The position numbers were made by a program, and so were the translations under genes. The notes under the pieces were generated by a model. That model was not told the origin of the DNA, did no database searches, and was given only the letters and a program-made list of their open reading frames with translations. This document shows positions 54,191 through 63,194 of a stretch of 64,000 nt of DNA, in pieces. Each line of letters opens with the position of its first letter. Position 1 is the first letter of the stretch. The DNA lies in assembly GCF_020177595.1 (NCBI RefSeq), contig NZ_JAHTBL010000002.1, positions 310,001 to 374,000 of the forward strand. The letters run 5' to 3'. Source of the stretch: Cognatishimia sp. MH4019. GTDB taxonomy: Bacteria; Pseudomonadota; Alphaproteobacteria; Rhodobacterales; Rhodobacteraceae.

Positions 54191-55455
54191 GCGATTTGCT
54201 TGCCCGACGCGAAAGGCTGCTGGGACCGAATGTGCCGACCTTCTACGAGGACCCGGTGCATATTGTCCGTGGCGAGGGCGTTTGGCTGTGGGATGCGGAC
54301 GGACGCAAGTATCTGGATTGCTATAATAACGTGCCGCATGTGGGCCATTGCCACCCGCACGTGGTGGAGGCGATTGCGCGGCAAGCCTCGGTTCTGAACA
54401 CCCATACGCGGTATCTGCATGAGGGCATTCTGGACTATGCGGACCGGCTGACGGCGACTTTGAGCCACGATCTGGATCAGATGATTATGGTCTGCACGGG
54501 GTCGGAGGCGAATGACATCGCGTTGCGGATGGCGCAGGCAGTGACGGGCAAGATCGGGTTCATTGCGACGGACAATACCTATCACGGGAACACGGCTGCG
54601 ACCTCGCAACTGTCGACGCGGCGACCGCCGATTGGGGGGTATCCTGAGCATATTCGGCTGGTGCCTGCGCCCGATACGGTGCGGCCTGTAGGTGGCAGTT
54701 TGGGAGGGCAAGCGGAGGCGTTTGCAGAGAATGTCGCGCGGGCGATTGCTGAATTGGAGGCGAATGGCGCGGGCTTTGCGGGGTTCATGCTCTGCCCGAC
54801 TTTTGCCAATGAAGGGTTTCCGGCATTGGCGCCGGGCTTCTTGGACCGCACGGTCGAGGTGATCCGCCAGTCGGGCGGCTTGATCCTGTGTGACGAGGTC
54901 CAGCCAGGATTTGGGCGCATCGGAGAGGCGTTCTGGGGCCATGACTGGCTGGGTTTTGCGCCGGATGTTGTGACGATTGGCAAGCCGATGGCGAACGGGC
55001 ATCCAGCGGCGGCAGTGATCGCGCGACCGGACGTGATGGGCGCGTTTCGCACCGCGTTTGGGTATTTCAACACGTTCGGCGGCAACCCGGTGAGTTGCGC
55101 TGCCGCGATGGCAACGCTGGACGTGATCGAAGACGAAGGCTTGCAAGAGAACGCGCGCGTGGTGGGGGCGCATGCGTTGGCGCGGTTGCGGGCAATCGAG
55201 CATCCGTTGAAAGCCGAAGCGCGGGGGTTGGGGCTGTTTTTCGGGATTGAGTTTGTTGAGGCGGACGGGACGCCCGCGACAGAGTTCGCGGCACGGATTG
55301 TCGAAAAGATGAAAGCGCGCGGGGTGCTTTTGAACCGGATCGGGAGGGATATGAACACGCTGAAGATGCGCCCTCCGATGCCGTTTGGGATCGCGGAGGC
55401 TGATCTGGCGATGGATACGCTGGAAGAGGTTCTGCAAGAGGATCGCGATGACTGA
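54187..55455 (+). CDS. Class III PLP enzyme, phospho-lyase/AGXT2-like family
   Basis: 422 residues. YLDCYNNVPHVGHCHPHVVEA, NTHTRYLHEGILDYA and TGSEANDIALRMA, with the PLP lysine in TIGKPMANGHPAAA, fit class III aminotransferases. The close likeness to human AGXT2L1 and AGXT2L2, ammonia-phospholyases acting on phosphoethanolamine and 5-phosphohydroxylysine, is my recollection of those sequences. The adjoining kinase-like gene supports this. The overlap with arfB is only four bases. It could also be an ordinary omega-aminotransferase. Confidence 0.78.
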   Translation: MSDLLARRERLLGPNVPTFYEDPVHIVRGEGVWLWDADGRKYLDCYNNVPHVGHCHPHVVEAIARQASVLNTHTRYLHEGILDYADRLTATLSHDLDQMIMVCTGSEANDIALRMAQAVTGKIGFIATDNTYHGNTAATSQLSTRRPPIGGYPEHIRLVPAPDTVRPVGGSLGGQAEAFAENVARAIAELEANGAGFAGFMLCPTFANEGFPALAPGFLDRTVEVIRQSGGLILCDEVQPGFGRIGEAFWGHDWLGFAPDVVTIGKPMANGHPAAAVIARPDVMGAFRTAFGYFNTFGGNPVSCAAAMATLDVIEDEGLQENARVVGAHALARLRAIEHPLKAEARGLGLFFGIEFVEADGTPATEFAARIVEKMKARGVLLNRIGRDMNTLKMRPPMPFGIAEADLAMDTLEEVLQEDRDD

Positions 55456-56383
55456 TTTGACCGATTTAGCGGCCGAGATTTGCACCGCTTGGGGGCCGCT
55501 TGCGCAAGCGCCGAAGCTGATCGTGAACCGCGAGAATGCAGTGTTTGAGGTGCAGCTTGCCTCGGGCGCGCGCGGTGCGTTGCGGCTGCATCGGGTGGGT
55601 TATCAGACGGTCGACAGCATCCTGTCGGAACTGCGCTGGACGGAACGGCTTGCAAAGGCCGGGTTTGCCTGCCCGGTGCCGTTGCGCACGTCAGACGGTG
55701 CGCTGACGGTTCAGCGGGATAATGCGCCGATGGCGTCGCTGATCGGCTGGATCGACGCGGAACCGATTGCGGATATGAATGACGAAGAAGGACCAGAGCC
55801 GTCGCTCTATCAGTCTGTCGGCGCGATGATCGGGACGCTTCACAATCGGACGGATCAGATTGATCTGGCGGGGATTACACGACCCTTCTGGTCGCGGGAA
55901 ACGCTGTTGGGAGAGACGCCGATTTGGGGATGTTTCTGGGAAAACCCCGCGCTGACATCCGAGGATAAAGCGCTCCTTCAGGACGCGCGGGCAAAGGCTG
56001 ACGCTGCGTTATCCGAATTGGCGGAGCCGGATATCGGGCTGATCCATGCCGATCTTTTGCAAGAGAATATCCTGCACCGCGATGGTGATCTGTGGCTGAT
56101 CGACTTTGACGACGCGGGGTTTGGCTACCGCCTTTATGATCTGGGAACGGCGCTGGTTCAGCATGTCTATGATCCGCGATATGCCGCGTTTTGCGATGCG
56201 CTGCGCCGTGGATATGAAGACGCGCGCGGGGTGCAGGTGCGGTCGGAGGACCTACAGTTATTCACCTTGCTGCGTGGCTTTGCGTCTTGCGGGTGGATCA
56301 TCAGTCGCGCTGCAGCAAATGACCCGATCCACCAAGTTTACGCGGACCGCGCCGTGATGCTGGCGCGGGAGTTTGTCGGCTAG
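55448..56383 (+). CDS. Aminoglycoside-phosphotransferase-fold kinase (hydroxylysine-kinase-like)
   Basis: 311 residues starting eight bases inside the upstream gene. GLIHADLLQENILHR carries the catalytic H-x-D-x5-N motif and LIDFDDAGFGYRLYD the magnesium-binding DFD. The N-terminal LIVNRENAVFEV and RLHRVGY correspond to the nucleotide loop and lysine region. This APH fold also contains hydroxylysine kinase (AGPHD1) and homoserine kinases. Paired with a phospho-lyase-like gene, it may phosphorylate an amino alcohol that the lyase then removes; inference. Confidence 0.75.
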   Translation: MTDLTDLAAEICTAWGPLAQAPKLIVNRENAVFEVQLASGARGALRLHRVGYQTVDSILSELRWTERLAKAGFACPVPLRTSDGALTVQRDNAPMASLIGWIDAEPIADMNDEEGPEPSLYQSVGAMIGTLHNRTDQIDLAGITRPFWSRETLLGETPIWGCFWENPALTSEDKALLQDARAKADAALSELAEPDIGLIHADLLQENILHRDGDLWLIDFDDAGFGYRLYDLGTALVQHVYDPRYAAFCDALRRGYEDARGVQVRSEDLQLFTLLRGFASCGWIISRAAANDPIHQVYADRAVMLAREFVG

Positions 56384-57672
56384 ACAAGCACTTCGGAGGC
56401 TTCCTGCGCGCCGACACCAAAGACGCGCTTGTAACGCTCGATCTCGGAGGCGGGGCCCATCGCTTTGTTGGGATTATCCGACAGCTTGACCGTGGGTTTT
56501 CCATTGGCCGAGACCGCCTTGCAGACCAGCGAGAAGGGCGAGAGCGCATCGTTCGGGACGAGGCCGCGGAAGTCATTGGTCAGCAAGGTCCCCCAGCCGA
56601 AGGACACTTTCACGCGGCCCGCGAACTGGTTTTGCAGCTCGATCACCTTGGCGACGTCGAGGCCATCCGAGAAAATGACGAGCTTTTGCGTCGGGTCTTC
56701 GCCACGTGATTTCCACCAGTTGATGGCGGTTTCCGCAGCTGTTGCAGGATCGCCGCTGTCAACGCGGATGCCGGTCCACCCGGCGAGCCAATCGGGCGCG
56801 CCTTCAAGGAAACCCTTGGTGCCGTAGGTGTCGGGCAGGATCACGCGGAGGTTGCCATCGTGTTCCTCGTGCCAGTCGGCAAGGACCTTGTAGGGCGCGT
56901 GGCGCAGGGCTTCGTCATCTTCGGCCAGCGCGGAATAGACCATGGGAAGCTCGTGGGCGTTGGTGCCAATCGCCTCCATCTCGCGACGCATGGCGATGAG
57001 GCAGTTGGAGGTGCCAACGAACTTTTCGCCCAGCCCCTCCTGCATCGCCTGAACGCACCAATCCTGCCAGAGGAAGGAGTGACGCCGCCGCGTGCCGAAA
57101 TCAGCGATGCGCAGGTCAGGCAGTTCGCGAAGGGCTTCAACCTTCTCCCACAGCTTGGTCATGGCGCGGGCGTAGAGAACCTGTAGCTCAAACTTGCCCA
57201 TGTCTTTGAGGACAGCGCGACCGCGCAGCTCCATCAGCACGGCGAGGGCGGGGATTTCCCATAGCATGACCTCGGGCCACGCGCCTTCAAAGGTCAGCTC
57301 GTATTGGCCGTCGCGCTTTTCAAGGTGGTAGGGGGGCAGGCGCAGACCCTCGAACCACTCCATGAAGTCGGGGCGGAACATCTGACGTTTGCCATAGAAC
57401 GTGTTGCCGCGCAGCCATGTGCTTTCGCCGCGCGCCAGCGACAGGGAGCGGATGTGATCGAGCTGTTCGCGCAGCTCGCCTTCGTCAATCAGCTCGGCCA
57501 GTTTGATGTGCTTGGAGCGGTTGATGAGGCTGAACGTGACATGCGTGTCGGGCTTGTTGCGAAAGACCGACTGGCACATCAGCAGCTTGTAGAAATCGGT
57601 GTCGATCAGGGAACGGACGATCGGGTCGATCTTCCACTGACGGTTCCAGGCGCGGGTGGCGATATCAACCAT
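56380..57672 (-). CDS. pncB: Nicotinate phosphoribosyltransferase
   Basis: 430 residues. DTDFYKLLMCQSVFRNKPDTHVTF-type N-terminus (SLIDTDFYKLLM), FGTRRRHSFLWQDWC, GTSNCLIAMR and SDGLDVAKVIEL are signatures of this enzyme, including the histidine that is phosphorylated by ATP. It converts nicotinate to nicotinate mononucleotide in NAD salvage. It overlaps pncA by eight bases, so deamidation and phosphoribosylation are co-expressed. Its end overlaps the convergent kinase-like gene by four bases. Confidence 0.96.
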   Translation of the reverse strand: MVDIATRAWNRQWKIDPIVRSLIDTDFYKLLMCQSVFRNKPDTHVTFSLINRSKHIKLAELIDEGELREQLDHIRSLSLARGESTWLRGNTFYGKRQMFRPDFMEWFEGLRLPPYHLEKRDGQYELTFEGAWPEVMLWEIPALAVLMELRGRAVLKDMGKFELQVLYARAMTKLWEKVEALRELPDLRIADFGTRRRHSFLWQDWCVQAMQEGLGEKFVGTSNCLIAMRREMEAIGTNAHELPMVYSALAEDDEALRHAPYKVLADWHEEHDGNLRVILPDTYGTKGFLEGAPDWLAGWTGIRVDSGDPATAAETAINWWKSRGEDPTQKLVIFSDGLDVAKVIELQNQFAGRVKVSFGWGTLLTNDFRGLVPNDALSPFSLVCKAVSANGKPTVKLSDNPNKAMGPASEIERYKRVFGVGAQEASEVLV

Positions 57673-58276
57673 GTTTGAGTTTTACTCCGGCAGCGCGCAT
57701 CTGATCGAGGGCAGTTTGTAGGGATCCGTCGAGGTCGATACCGCGACAGGCGCTGAGATCGACGGTGGTTTTGAAACCCAGCCCGGCGGCATCCAGCGCG
57801 GAATAGGCGACGCAAAAATCGGTGGCGAGGCCGACAAGGGTCAGCGTGTCGATATCGCGGGTCCGCAGGTAGCCTTCCAGCCCGGTGGGCGTGGTTTTGT
57901 CGTTCTCGAAGAAGGCGGAGTAGCTGTCGATTTCGGGGCGAAAGCCCTTGCGGATCACCATGTCGGCGGCATCGGTTTGGAGCGCTTTATGGAAGGCGGC
58001 GCCGCCTGAGCCTTGGATGCAGTGATCGGGCCAAAGGACCTGTTTGCCGTAGGGCATGTCGATCAGATCGTAGGGCGCTTTGCCCGGATGGCTGGTCGCG
58101 AATGAGCTGTGACCGGCGGGATGCCAGTCTTGCGTGAAAATGCGCGCCGGAAACTCGGCCAGCATCGCGTTGATCGGGGCGACGACGGCGTCGCCATCCG
58201 CGACAGCCAGCGCGCCTCCGGGGCAGAAATCGTTCTGAACGTCGATGACGATCAGCGCCTCATTGGCTGGTCGCAT
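57665..58276 (-). CDS. pncA: Nicotinamidase
   Basis: 203 residues of the isochorismatase-like hydrolase fold. D12 (VIDVQNDF), K110 (VIRKGF) and C155 (TDFCVAYS) form the catalytic triad, and D50-W-H52 plus nearby histidines bind the metal. It turns nicotinamide into nicotinate for pncB. GAGAAAAG precedes the start. Operon pncA-pncB. Confidence 0.95.
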   Translation of the reverse strand: MRPANEALIVIDVQNDFCPGGALAVADGDAVVAPINAMLAEFPARIFTQDWHPAGHSSFATSHPGKAPYDLIDMPYGKQVLWPDHCIQGSGGAAFHKALQTDAADMVIRKGFRPEIDSYSAFFENDKTTPTGLEGYLRTRDIDTLTLVGLATDFCVAYSALDAAGLGFKTTVDLSACRGIDLDGSLQTALDQMRAAGVKLKHG

Positions 58277-58375
58277 GGCTTTTCTCCTGTGACTTTAGAT
58301 GCCTAGGCCAGTGCCATGGGGCGCGTCAATGGCTGCACTTGCGTCATAGGGCGCGGCGGCGGTATTGCGTCGCGC

Positions 58376-59278
58376 ATGTACACCATCGCTGCACTCTATC
58401 ATTTCACCCGGTTTGACGACCCTGCCGCACTGCGCGCGGGCCTGCTTGAAGCGACGGCAGAGCACGGGATCACCGGCACGTTGCTTCTGGCGCGCGAAGG
58501 GATCAACGGGACGATTGCCGGGTCGCGGGCCGGGATTGATGCAATCTTGGGTGTGATCCGGGCGCTGCCGGGCTGTGCTGATCTGGAGTGGAAGGAGAGC
58601 ACGGCGGCGGAGCCACCCTTCGGGCGCATGAAGGTGCGGTTGAAGAAAGAGATCGTGACGATAGGGCAGCCGGATGTGGACCCGACGGCGGCTGTCGGGC
58701 GCTATGTGGAGCCTGCGGAGTGGAATGATTTGATTGCTGCGCCAGATGTGGCCGTCATTGATACGCGCAACGATTATGAGGTTGCGATTGGCACGTTTGA
58801 GGGGGCGATTGATCCGGAGACGAAGTCCTTTGGCGAGTTCCCCGCGTGGTGGGAGGCCAACAAGGATCGGTTCCATAACAAGCGCGTCGCGATGTTCTGC
58901 ACAGGCGGGATTCGCTGCGAAAAGTCGACGAATTACCTGATGTCGCAAGGGGTGGAGGACGTGTTTCACCTGAAGGGGGGCATCTTGAAATACCTTGAGG
59001 ATGTGCCCGCAGAGGAAAGCTCCTGGAAGGGCGAGTGCTTTGTCTTTGATGGCCGCGTGTCGGTGGGGCATGGGCTGGAAGAAGGGCCACATGTGCTGTG
59101 CCATGCCTGTCGCCGTCCGCTGCTGCCAGAGGACACGAAACGCGCCGAGTTTGAGCCGGGCGTGTCGTGCCATCACTGCATTGACGAGACGTCAGAGGCG
59201 GACAAGGCGCGCTTTCGCGAGCGGCAAAAGCAGATCGCCTTGTCCAAGGCGCGGGGCGAAAAGCACTTGGGCGCTTAG
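58376..59278 (+). CDS. trhO: tRNA uridine(34) hydroxylase TrhO (rhodanese family)
   Basis: 300 residues from the ATG at 58376, family length. The N-terminal acylphosphatase-like domain (YHFTRFDDPAALRAGL, EGINGTIAG) is followed by a rhodanese domain with MFCTGGIRCEKSTNYL holding the active cysteine, and a C-terminal domain with a CxxC pair (CHACRRPLLP, CHHC). The YceA/UPF0176 family hydroxylates U34 of tRNA in an oxygen-dependent route, shown in E. coli. Start upstream at 58316 is in frame but lacks family match. Confidence 0.93.
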   Translation: MYTIAALYHFTRFDDPAALRAGLLEATAEHGITGTLLLAREGINGTIAGSRAGIDAILGVIRALPGCADLEWKESTAAEPPFGRMKVRLKKEIVTIGQPDVDPTAAVGRYVEPAEWNDLIAAPDVAVIDTRNDYEVAIGTFEGAIDPETKSFGEFPAWWEANKDRFHNKRVAMFCTGGIRCEKSTNYLMSQGVEDVFHLKGGILKYLEDVPAEESSWKGECFVFDGRVSVGHGLEEGPHVLCHACRRPLLPEDTKRAEFEPGVSCHHCIDETSEADKARFRERQKQIALSKARGEKHLGA

Positions 59279-60336
59279 GCCGCGCGGTCGTCGTGTTCGG
59301 GTGCGATCACGGGGACCAGGGCGCGCACGAGGTCTTGCATGTGCAGAAGGCCGATCTGTTCGCCGTCTTTCATCACGCGGTAGTGCTTTGTTGTGTCGCC
59401 GCCGGACATCGCGATGACCGACTCGAGGTTGGCGTCGGCCTCCACATCGCCTGAGATATCGACACCTGCGGTCGTCGTTGCGTCCATGACAGAGCGGACG
59501 CGCAGCACGCGGGCGCGGTTGATGTCGCTGATGAAGTCCATGATGTATGGATCGTTCGGGTTCAGCAAAATCTCTTGCGGTTCGCCTTGCTGCACGATGG
59601 CACCGTCTTTCAGAATCACGAGGTGATCGGCAAGCTTCAAAGCCTCGTCCAGATCGTGGGTGATGAAGACGATGGTTTTGTGCAGCTCGCGTTGCAGCTC
59701 AAGCAGAAGGTCCTGCATGTCGGTGCGGATCAGGGGATCGAGGGCAGAGAACGCCTCGTCCATCAGCATAATCTCGGAGTCTGATGCCAGCGCGCGGGCG
59801 ATTCCGACGCGTTGCTGCATGCCACCAGACAACTGGTTGGGATACTTGTCCTCGTAGCCTTCCAGCCCGACGCGTTTCAGCCATTTCTGACCCTCTTTAT
59901 CCGCCGACGCTGCATCCTCCCCCCGAACGCGCCGCGCCATGCCGGCGTTTTGCAAAACGGTCCTATGGGGGAAGAGCGCGAACTTCTGGAACACCATCGA
60001 CATGGTGTTCTGTCGCAAGGCGTGGAGCTGCTTTTCGCCATAAGCCAGAACATCTTCGCCATCGACAACGATCTCGCCGTCGGTGGGTTCGATCAGTCGG
60101 TTGAGGTGACGGATCAGCGTGGATTTGCCAGAGCCGGAGAGGCCCATAATCACAGTGATCTCCCCCTCCTGCATGTCCACGTTGATGTCTTGCAAGCCCA
60201 GCACATGGCCGTGCTGGTCCAGAAGTTCAGGCTTGCCAAGGCCGTCTTTGACATAAGTCAGCGCCTCTTTCGGTTTGGAACCGAAGATCTTGTAGAGGCC
60301 CCGGATCGAAACCTTGATTTTGGATGTATCGGTCAT
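59275..60336 (-). CDS. choV: Choline ABC transporter, ATP-binding protein
   Basis: 353 residues. MGLSGSGKSTLIRHLNR is the Walker A, LSGGMQQRVGIARALA the ABC signature and IMLMDEAFSALDPLI the Walker B. The C-terminal 90 residues are CBS-like (RVLRVRSVMD, SVIAMSGGDTTKHYRVMKDG), as in ProV-type sensors of ionic strength. This is the energy-supplying subunit with ChoW and ChoX. It ends four bases inside trhO's end region on the opposite strand. Confidence 0.93.
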   Translation of the reverse strand: MTDTSKIKVSIRGLYKIFGSKPKEALTYVKDGLGKPELLDQHGHVLGLQDINVDMQEGEITVIMGLSGSGKSTLIRHLNRLIEPTDGEIVVDGEDVLAYGEKQLHALRQNTMSMVFQKFALFPHRTVLQNAGMARRVRGEDAASADKEGQKWLKRVGLEGYEDKYPNQLSGGMQQRVGIARALASDSEIMLMDEAFSALDPLIRTDMQDLLLELQRELHKTIVFITHDLDEALKLADHLVILKDGAIVQQGEPQEILLNPNDPYIMDFISDINRARVLRVRSVMDATTTAGVDISGDVEADANLESVIAMSGGDTTKHYRVMKDGEQIGLLHMQDLVRALVPVIAPEHDDRAA

Positions 60337-60342
60337 GGTCTC

Positions 60343-61398
60343 TTACTTCTCGCTGGCGTTGATGCGGCCGAGGGCGGCCTTGGTCGAACGGTCCAGGAGG
60401 ACCGCCAGAAGGACGATGCAGAAGCCCGACACAAGGCCCACGCCCAGTTCAAGATTGTTGATACCGCGCAGGACCAGCACACCCAGACCGGGGGCCGAGA
60501 CGAGTGAGGCAATCACGACCATCGCAAGGCTCATCATGATGGTCTGGTTGATGCCCGCCATGATGTTGGGCAGCGCCAAGGGGATTTGCACACCGGTCAG
60601 CTTTTGCCAGGAATTCATACCGAATGCGTCAGCGGCCTCGATCACGTCCTTGTCGACAAGTCGGATGCCAAGGTCGGTCAGGCGGATCACCGGCACGATG
60701 GCATAAAGGATGATCGCGATGCCGTAGAGTTTGGATTCCGTGACGGAGAACAGGAAGATCAGGGGGATCAGATAGACGAAGGTCGGCAGCGTTTGCAGCA
60801 TATCAAGGATCGGGATCGTGATCCTTTGCATCGTATTGCTTTTCGACATGGCGATGCCGATGGGCACACCTAAAACCACACAGAAAATCGTGCAGACGAA
60901 GATGATCGACAGGGTCTGGATCGCGTAATTGTAATGGTCGATGAACGCCATGAATAGGAACGAGCCGGTCACAAGGGCCAGCACAGACCACGAGCGCGAC
61001 GCGTAATAGGTCAGCAGCATCAGCAGCGGGATCATGATGAACCACGGGGTCGCCTGAAAGGCGGAAAGCGACCAATCCAAAAGCCAACTGAGCGGTTGGG
61101 TCAGCGGGTCGAGCACGACTTTCATGCCGTCTTTGACGTTCAGAAAGCCCTCTTCCACGGCACTTGTCATGTCACGGGTTCGTGGGATTGAGCCGCAGGA
61201 TTTGTGCAGCGTATCCAGAGACGGAAACGGGGTTTCGAGCAATGGCGTCGCTGGAGTAGGGGCGTCTGCGGCGGCCTCCCCACCGCCGTTATTGGCCTGC
61301 GCCAACAGCTCGGCCATTGTCATTGGTCCGCCGGTATCTTCCGTCGCGCACCAGTCGCTCAGCCCGAGCGTTTTGAAAAGTCCGTCATAGATCGCCAT
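60343..61398 (-). CDS. choW: Choline ABC transporter, permease
   Basis: 351 residues. About eight hydrophobic segments after a roughly 100-residue N-terminal region without membrane segments, as in ProW/ChoW. The EAADAFGMNSWQKLTGVQIPLALPNI segment (NSWQKLTGVQIPLALPNI) is the EAA loop that contacts the ATPase, and LDMLQTLPTFVYLIP is the gating segment. Six bases separate it from choV. The gap to choX holds a hairpin terminator. Confidence 0.93.
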   Translation of the reverse strand: MAIYDGLFKTLGLSDWCATEDTGGPMTMAELLAQANNGGGEAAADAPTPATPLLETPFPSLDTLHKSCGSIPRTRDMTSAVEEGFLNVKDGMKVVLDPLTQPLSWLLDWSLSAFQATPWFIMIPLLMLLTYYASRSWSVLALVTGSFLFMAFIDHYNYAIQTLSIIFVCTIFCVVLGVPIGIAMSKSNTMQRITIPILDMLQTLPTFVYLIPLIFLFSVTESKLYGIAIILYAIVPVIRLTDLGIRLVDKDVIEAADAFGMNSWQKLTGVQIPLALPNIMAGINQTIMMSLAMVVIASLVSAPGLGVLVLRGINNLELGVGLVSGFCIVLLAVLLDRSTKAALGRINASEK

Positions 61399-61440
61399 GT
61401 GTCACCGTCTTGCCCTTTGCGGGCGTCCCCTGAAAAGAAA

Positions 61441-61462
61441 CGGGGCGCTCGTTGGCGCCCCG
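61441..61462 (-). terminator. Hairpin between choX and choW
   Basis: CGGGGCGC (61441-61448) and GCGCCCCG (61455-61462) form a perfect 8-base-pair stem with a six-base loop. On the minus strand it is followed by TTTCTTTTC. Its position after the binding-protein gene suggests partial termination, so that choX is made in excess of choWV. Confidence 0.8.
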
Positions 61463-61477
61463 CTTTGTTTTTGCTGC

Positions 61478-62437
61478 TTACTTGATCAGTGCAGCAAGCT
61501 TGCCTTTGGCATCTTCCGAAATCCAACCAGACCAAACGTCCGAGTTGTTGGAGAGGAAGTAGACAGCCGCTTCTTCGGCGGAGGCGTTATTCTCTTCCTG
61601 CCATGCCAGCACCTCGCCCATCTGGGCGTTGGTGAAGGACACATTGGCCATCAGTGCGGCGATGTCGGGGTTTTCTTCCTGGAAGGTGGTCGTGACGACT
61701 GTTTTCACAGGACCGACGGGGTAGGACGACTTGCCCACCTCTTCGCATTCGGGGTCGGCGTTACAGGCGTGAACCTCGGGGTTATGCTCGCCCAGATCGA
61801 CCAGTGTCATCGGGTATTTGCCCAGCACGGATGTGGGGGCCCAATAGTAACCGATCCAAGGCTCTTCGTTCTCGAAGGCCGCCGCGATGGAGGTTGCCAT
61901 CGTCTCACCAGAGCCGTGCTGGAAGACCTCAAAGCCATTGCCTTCGAGATCATAGGCTTCGGCCAATGCCGCGTTGATGTTCTTGCAGCCCCAGCCATCG
62001 GGGCAGTTGTGGAACCGATTGTCGAGCAGGTCGGGGTTCGCCAGAACGCCTTCAACGGTTGCCAGCTCCGGGTGCTCGTCGACCAGATAGGTCGGGATCC
62101 ACCAGCCTTCGACACCGCCATCAGACAACACGTCGCCAAGGGTGACGATCGTGCCAGCTTCCTTCAGGTCGTTGTAGGACGGCGCGCCGTTGATCCACAG
62201 CTCTGTCACGATATCGGGCTTGCCGGTCTCGGACACGGATGCCAGCGACGGCACGGTCGAGGACGGCACAACGGTGACGTCGCAGCCGTAGCCTTGCTCC
62301 ATCAGGAATTTCGACACGTTGGTGACAACGGCGGCCGAGGCCCAGTTCATTTCGGTGATCGAAACTTCGCCGCAATCTGCATATGCAGCGGCAGGTGCTG
62401 CAAGACCAAGCGTTGCAGCGACAAGTAGCTTCTTCAT
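61478..62437 (-). CDS. choX: Choline-binding periplasmic protein ChoX
   Basis: 319 residues from the ATG at 62437 (GGGAGAA upstream). Signal peptide ending AAAYADC. ITEMNWASAAV, VTELWINGAPSYND and YYWAPTSVLGKYP supply the aromatic residues that form the choline cage in the S. meliloti ChoX family. VPSSTVPSLASV and a conserved cysteine pair (CPDGWGC) follow. Choline collected here enters through ChoWV and can then be oxidised to glycine betaine. Confidence 0.95.
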   Translation of the reverse strand: MKKLLVAATLGLAAPAAAYADCGEVSITEMNWASAAVVTNVSKFLMEQGYGCDVTVVPSSTVPSLASVSETGKPDIVTELWINGAPSYNDLKEAGTIVTLGDVLSDGGVEGWWIPTYLVDEHPELATVEGVLANPDLLDNRFHNCPDGWGCKNINAALAEAYDLEGNGFEVFQHGSGETMATSIAAAFENEEPWIGYYWAPTSVLGKYPMTLVDLGEHNPEVHACNADPECEEVGKSSYPVGPVKTVVTTTFQEENPDIAALMANVSFTNAQMGEVLAWQEENNASAEEAAVYFLSNNSDVWSGWISEDAKGKLAALIK

Positions 62438-62549
62438 AAAGTGTTCTCCCTGTGAGCGGATCCGGTGAGTGTCCGGACCCTTGATTGGTGACGGTCCCAA
62501 TCAAAGAGCATCCCATTTCACATTGCAACGTGATATCCGATTTTTTTTG

Positions 62550-62567
62550 ATTGACGCGTCAGTCAAT
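62550..62567. promoter_or_regulatory. Candidate BetI operator
   Basis: ATTGAC (62550-62555) and GTCAAT (62562-62567) are inverted around six bases, and within them TGACGCGTCA (62552-62561) is a perfect 10-base palindrome. It lies between the divergent choX and betI starts. BetI proteins bind short palindromes in bet promoters and choline relieves repression, so this is the most likely operator. Binding not shown. Confidence 0.55.
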
Positions 62568-62606
62568 AAAAATCTAAGGGGATTGGGGGATGGTCTGGAG
62601 AGTGTC

Positions 62607-63194
62607 ATGCCGAAACTGGGAATGGAGCCGTTGCGCCGGTTGGCGCTGGTCAATGCCGCGATTACCGAGATCGGATCGCGTGGATCGCTGGATGTGACTG
62701 TCACCCAGATCGCGAAACGGGCCGGAGTTTCCAGTGCGTTGGCGCATCATTACTTTGGCAGCAAAGAAAACATTCTGACCGCCGCGATGCGCCGGATCCT
62801 GGCGATGCTGGGCGATGATTTGCGGGCCGCGCAAACCGGTAAAGAGACCGCAATCGAGCGGCTGCACGCCATTGTCGAGGCCAGTTTTTCAGAGCGCAAT
62901 TTTCGCCCTGACGTGATCGCCGCGTGGCTTGCATTTTACGTCAGCGCGCAAACTTCAAACGATGCGCATCGCCTGTTGAAGGTCTATCACGCGCGTCTTC
63001 GCTCCAACCTCGTTCACGAGCTTCGCCCGCTGATTGGTGAGCACGCCCCGCGCGAGGCAGAGACCATCGCGGCGATGATCGACGGCTTCTATATCCGGCA
63101 AGCCTTGCGCACCGGGTCACCCAATGGGCCCGGCGCGATTGCGGCGACCACCCGGTATATCGACAGCCTTATTGCGCAAAGCGACCTCAAATGA
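62607..63194 (+). CDS. betI: Transcriptional regulator BetI
   Basis: 195 residues, exact family length. TetR-type helix-turn-helix (VTQIAKRAGVSSALAHHYFG) at residues 33-52. The rest is helical with AWLAFYVSAQ and IDGFYIRQALR, typical of BetI. It represses choline-to-betaine genes and is released by choline. It is followed by betC with an ATGA overlap, while choXWV runs divergently, so one regulator can control uptake and metabolism. Confidence 0.94.
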   Translation: MPKLGMEPLRRLALVNAAITEIGSRGSLDVTVTQIAKRAGVSSALAHHYFGSKENILTAAMRRILAMLGDDLRAAQTGKETAIERLHAIVEASFSERNFRPDVIAAWLAFYVSAQTSNDAHRLLKVYHARLRSNLVHELRPLIGEHAPREAETIAAMIDGFYIRQALRTGSPNGPGAIAATTRYIDSLIAQSDLK

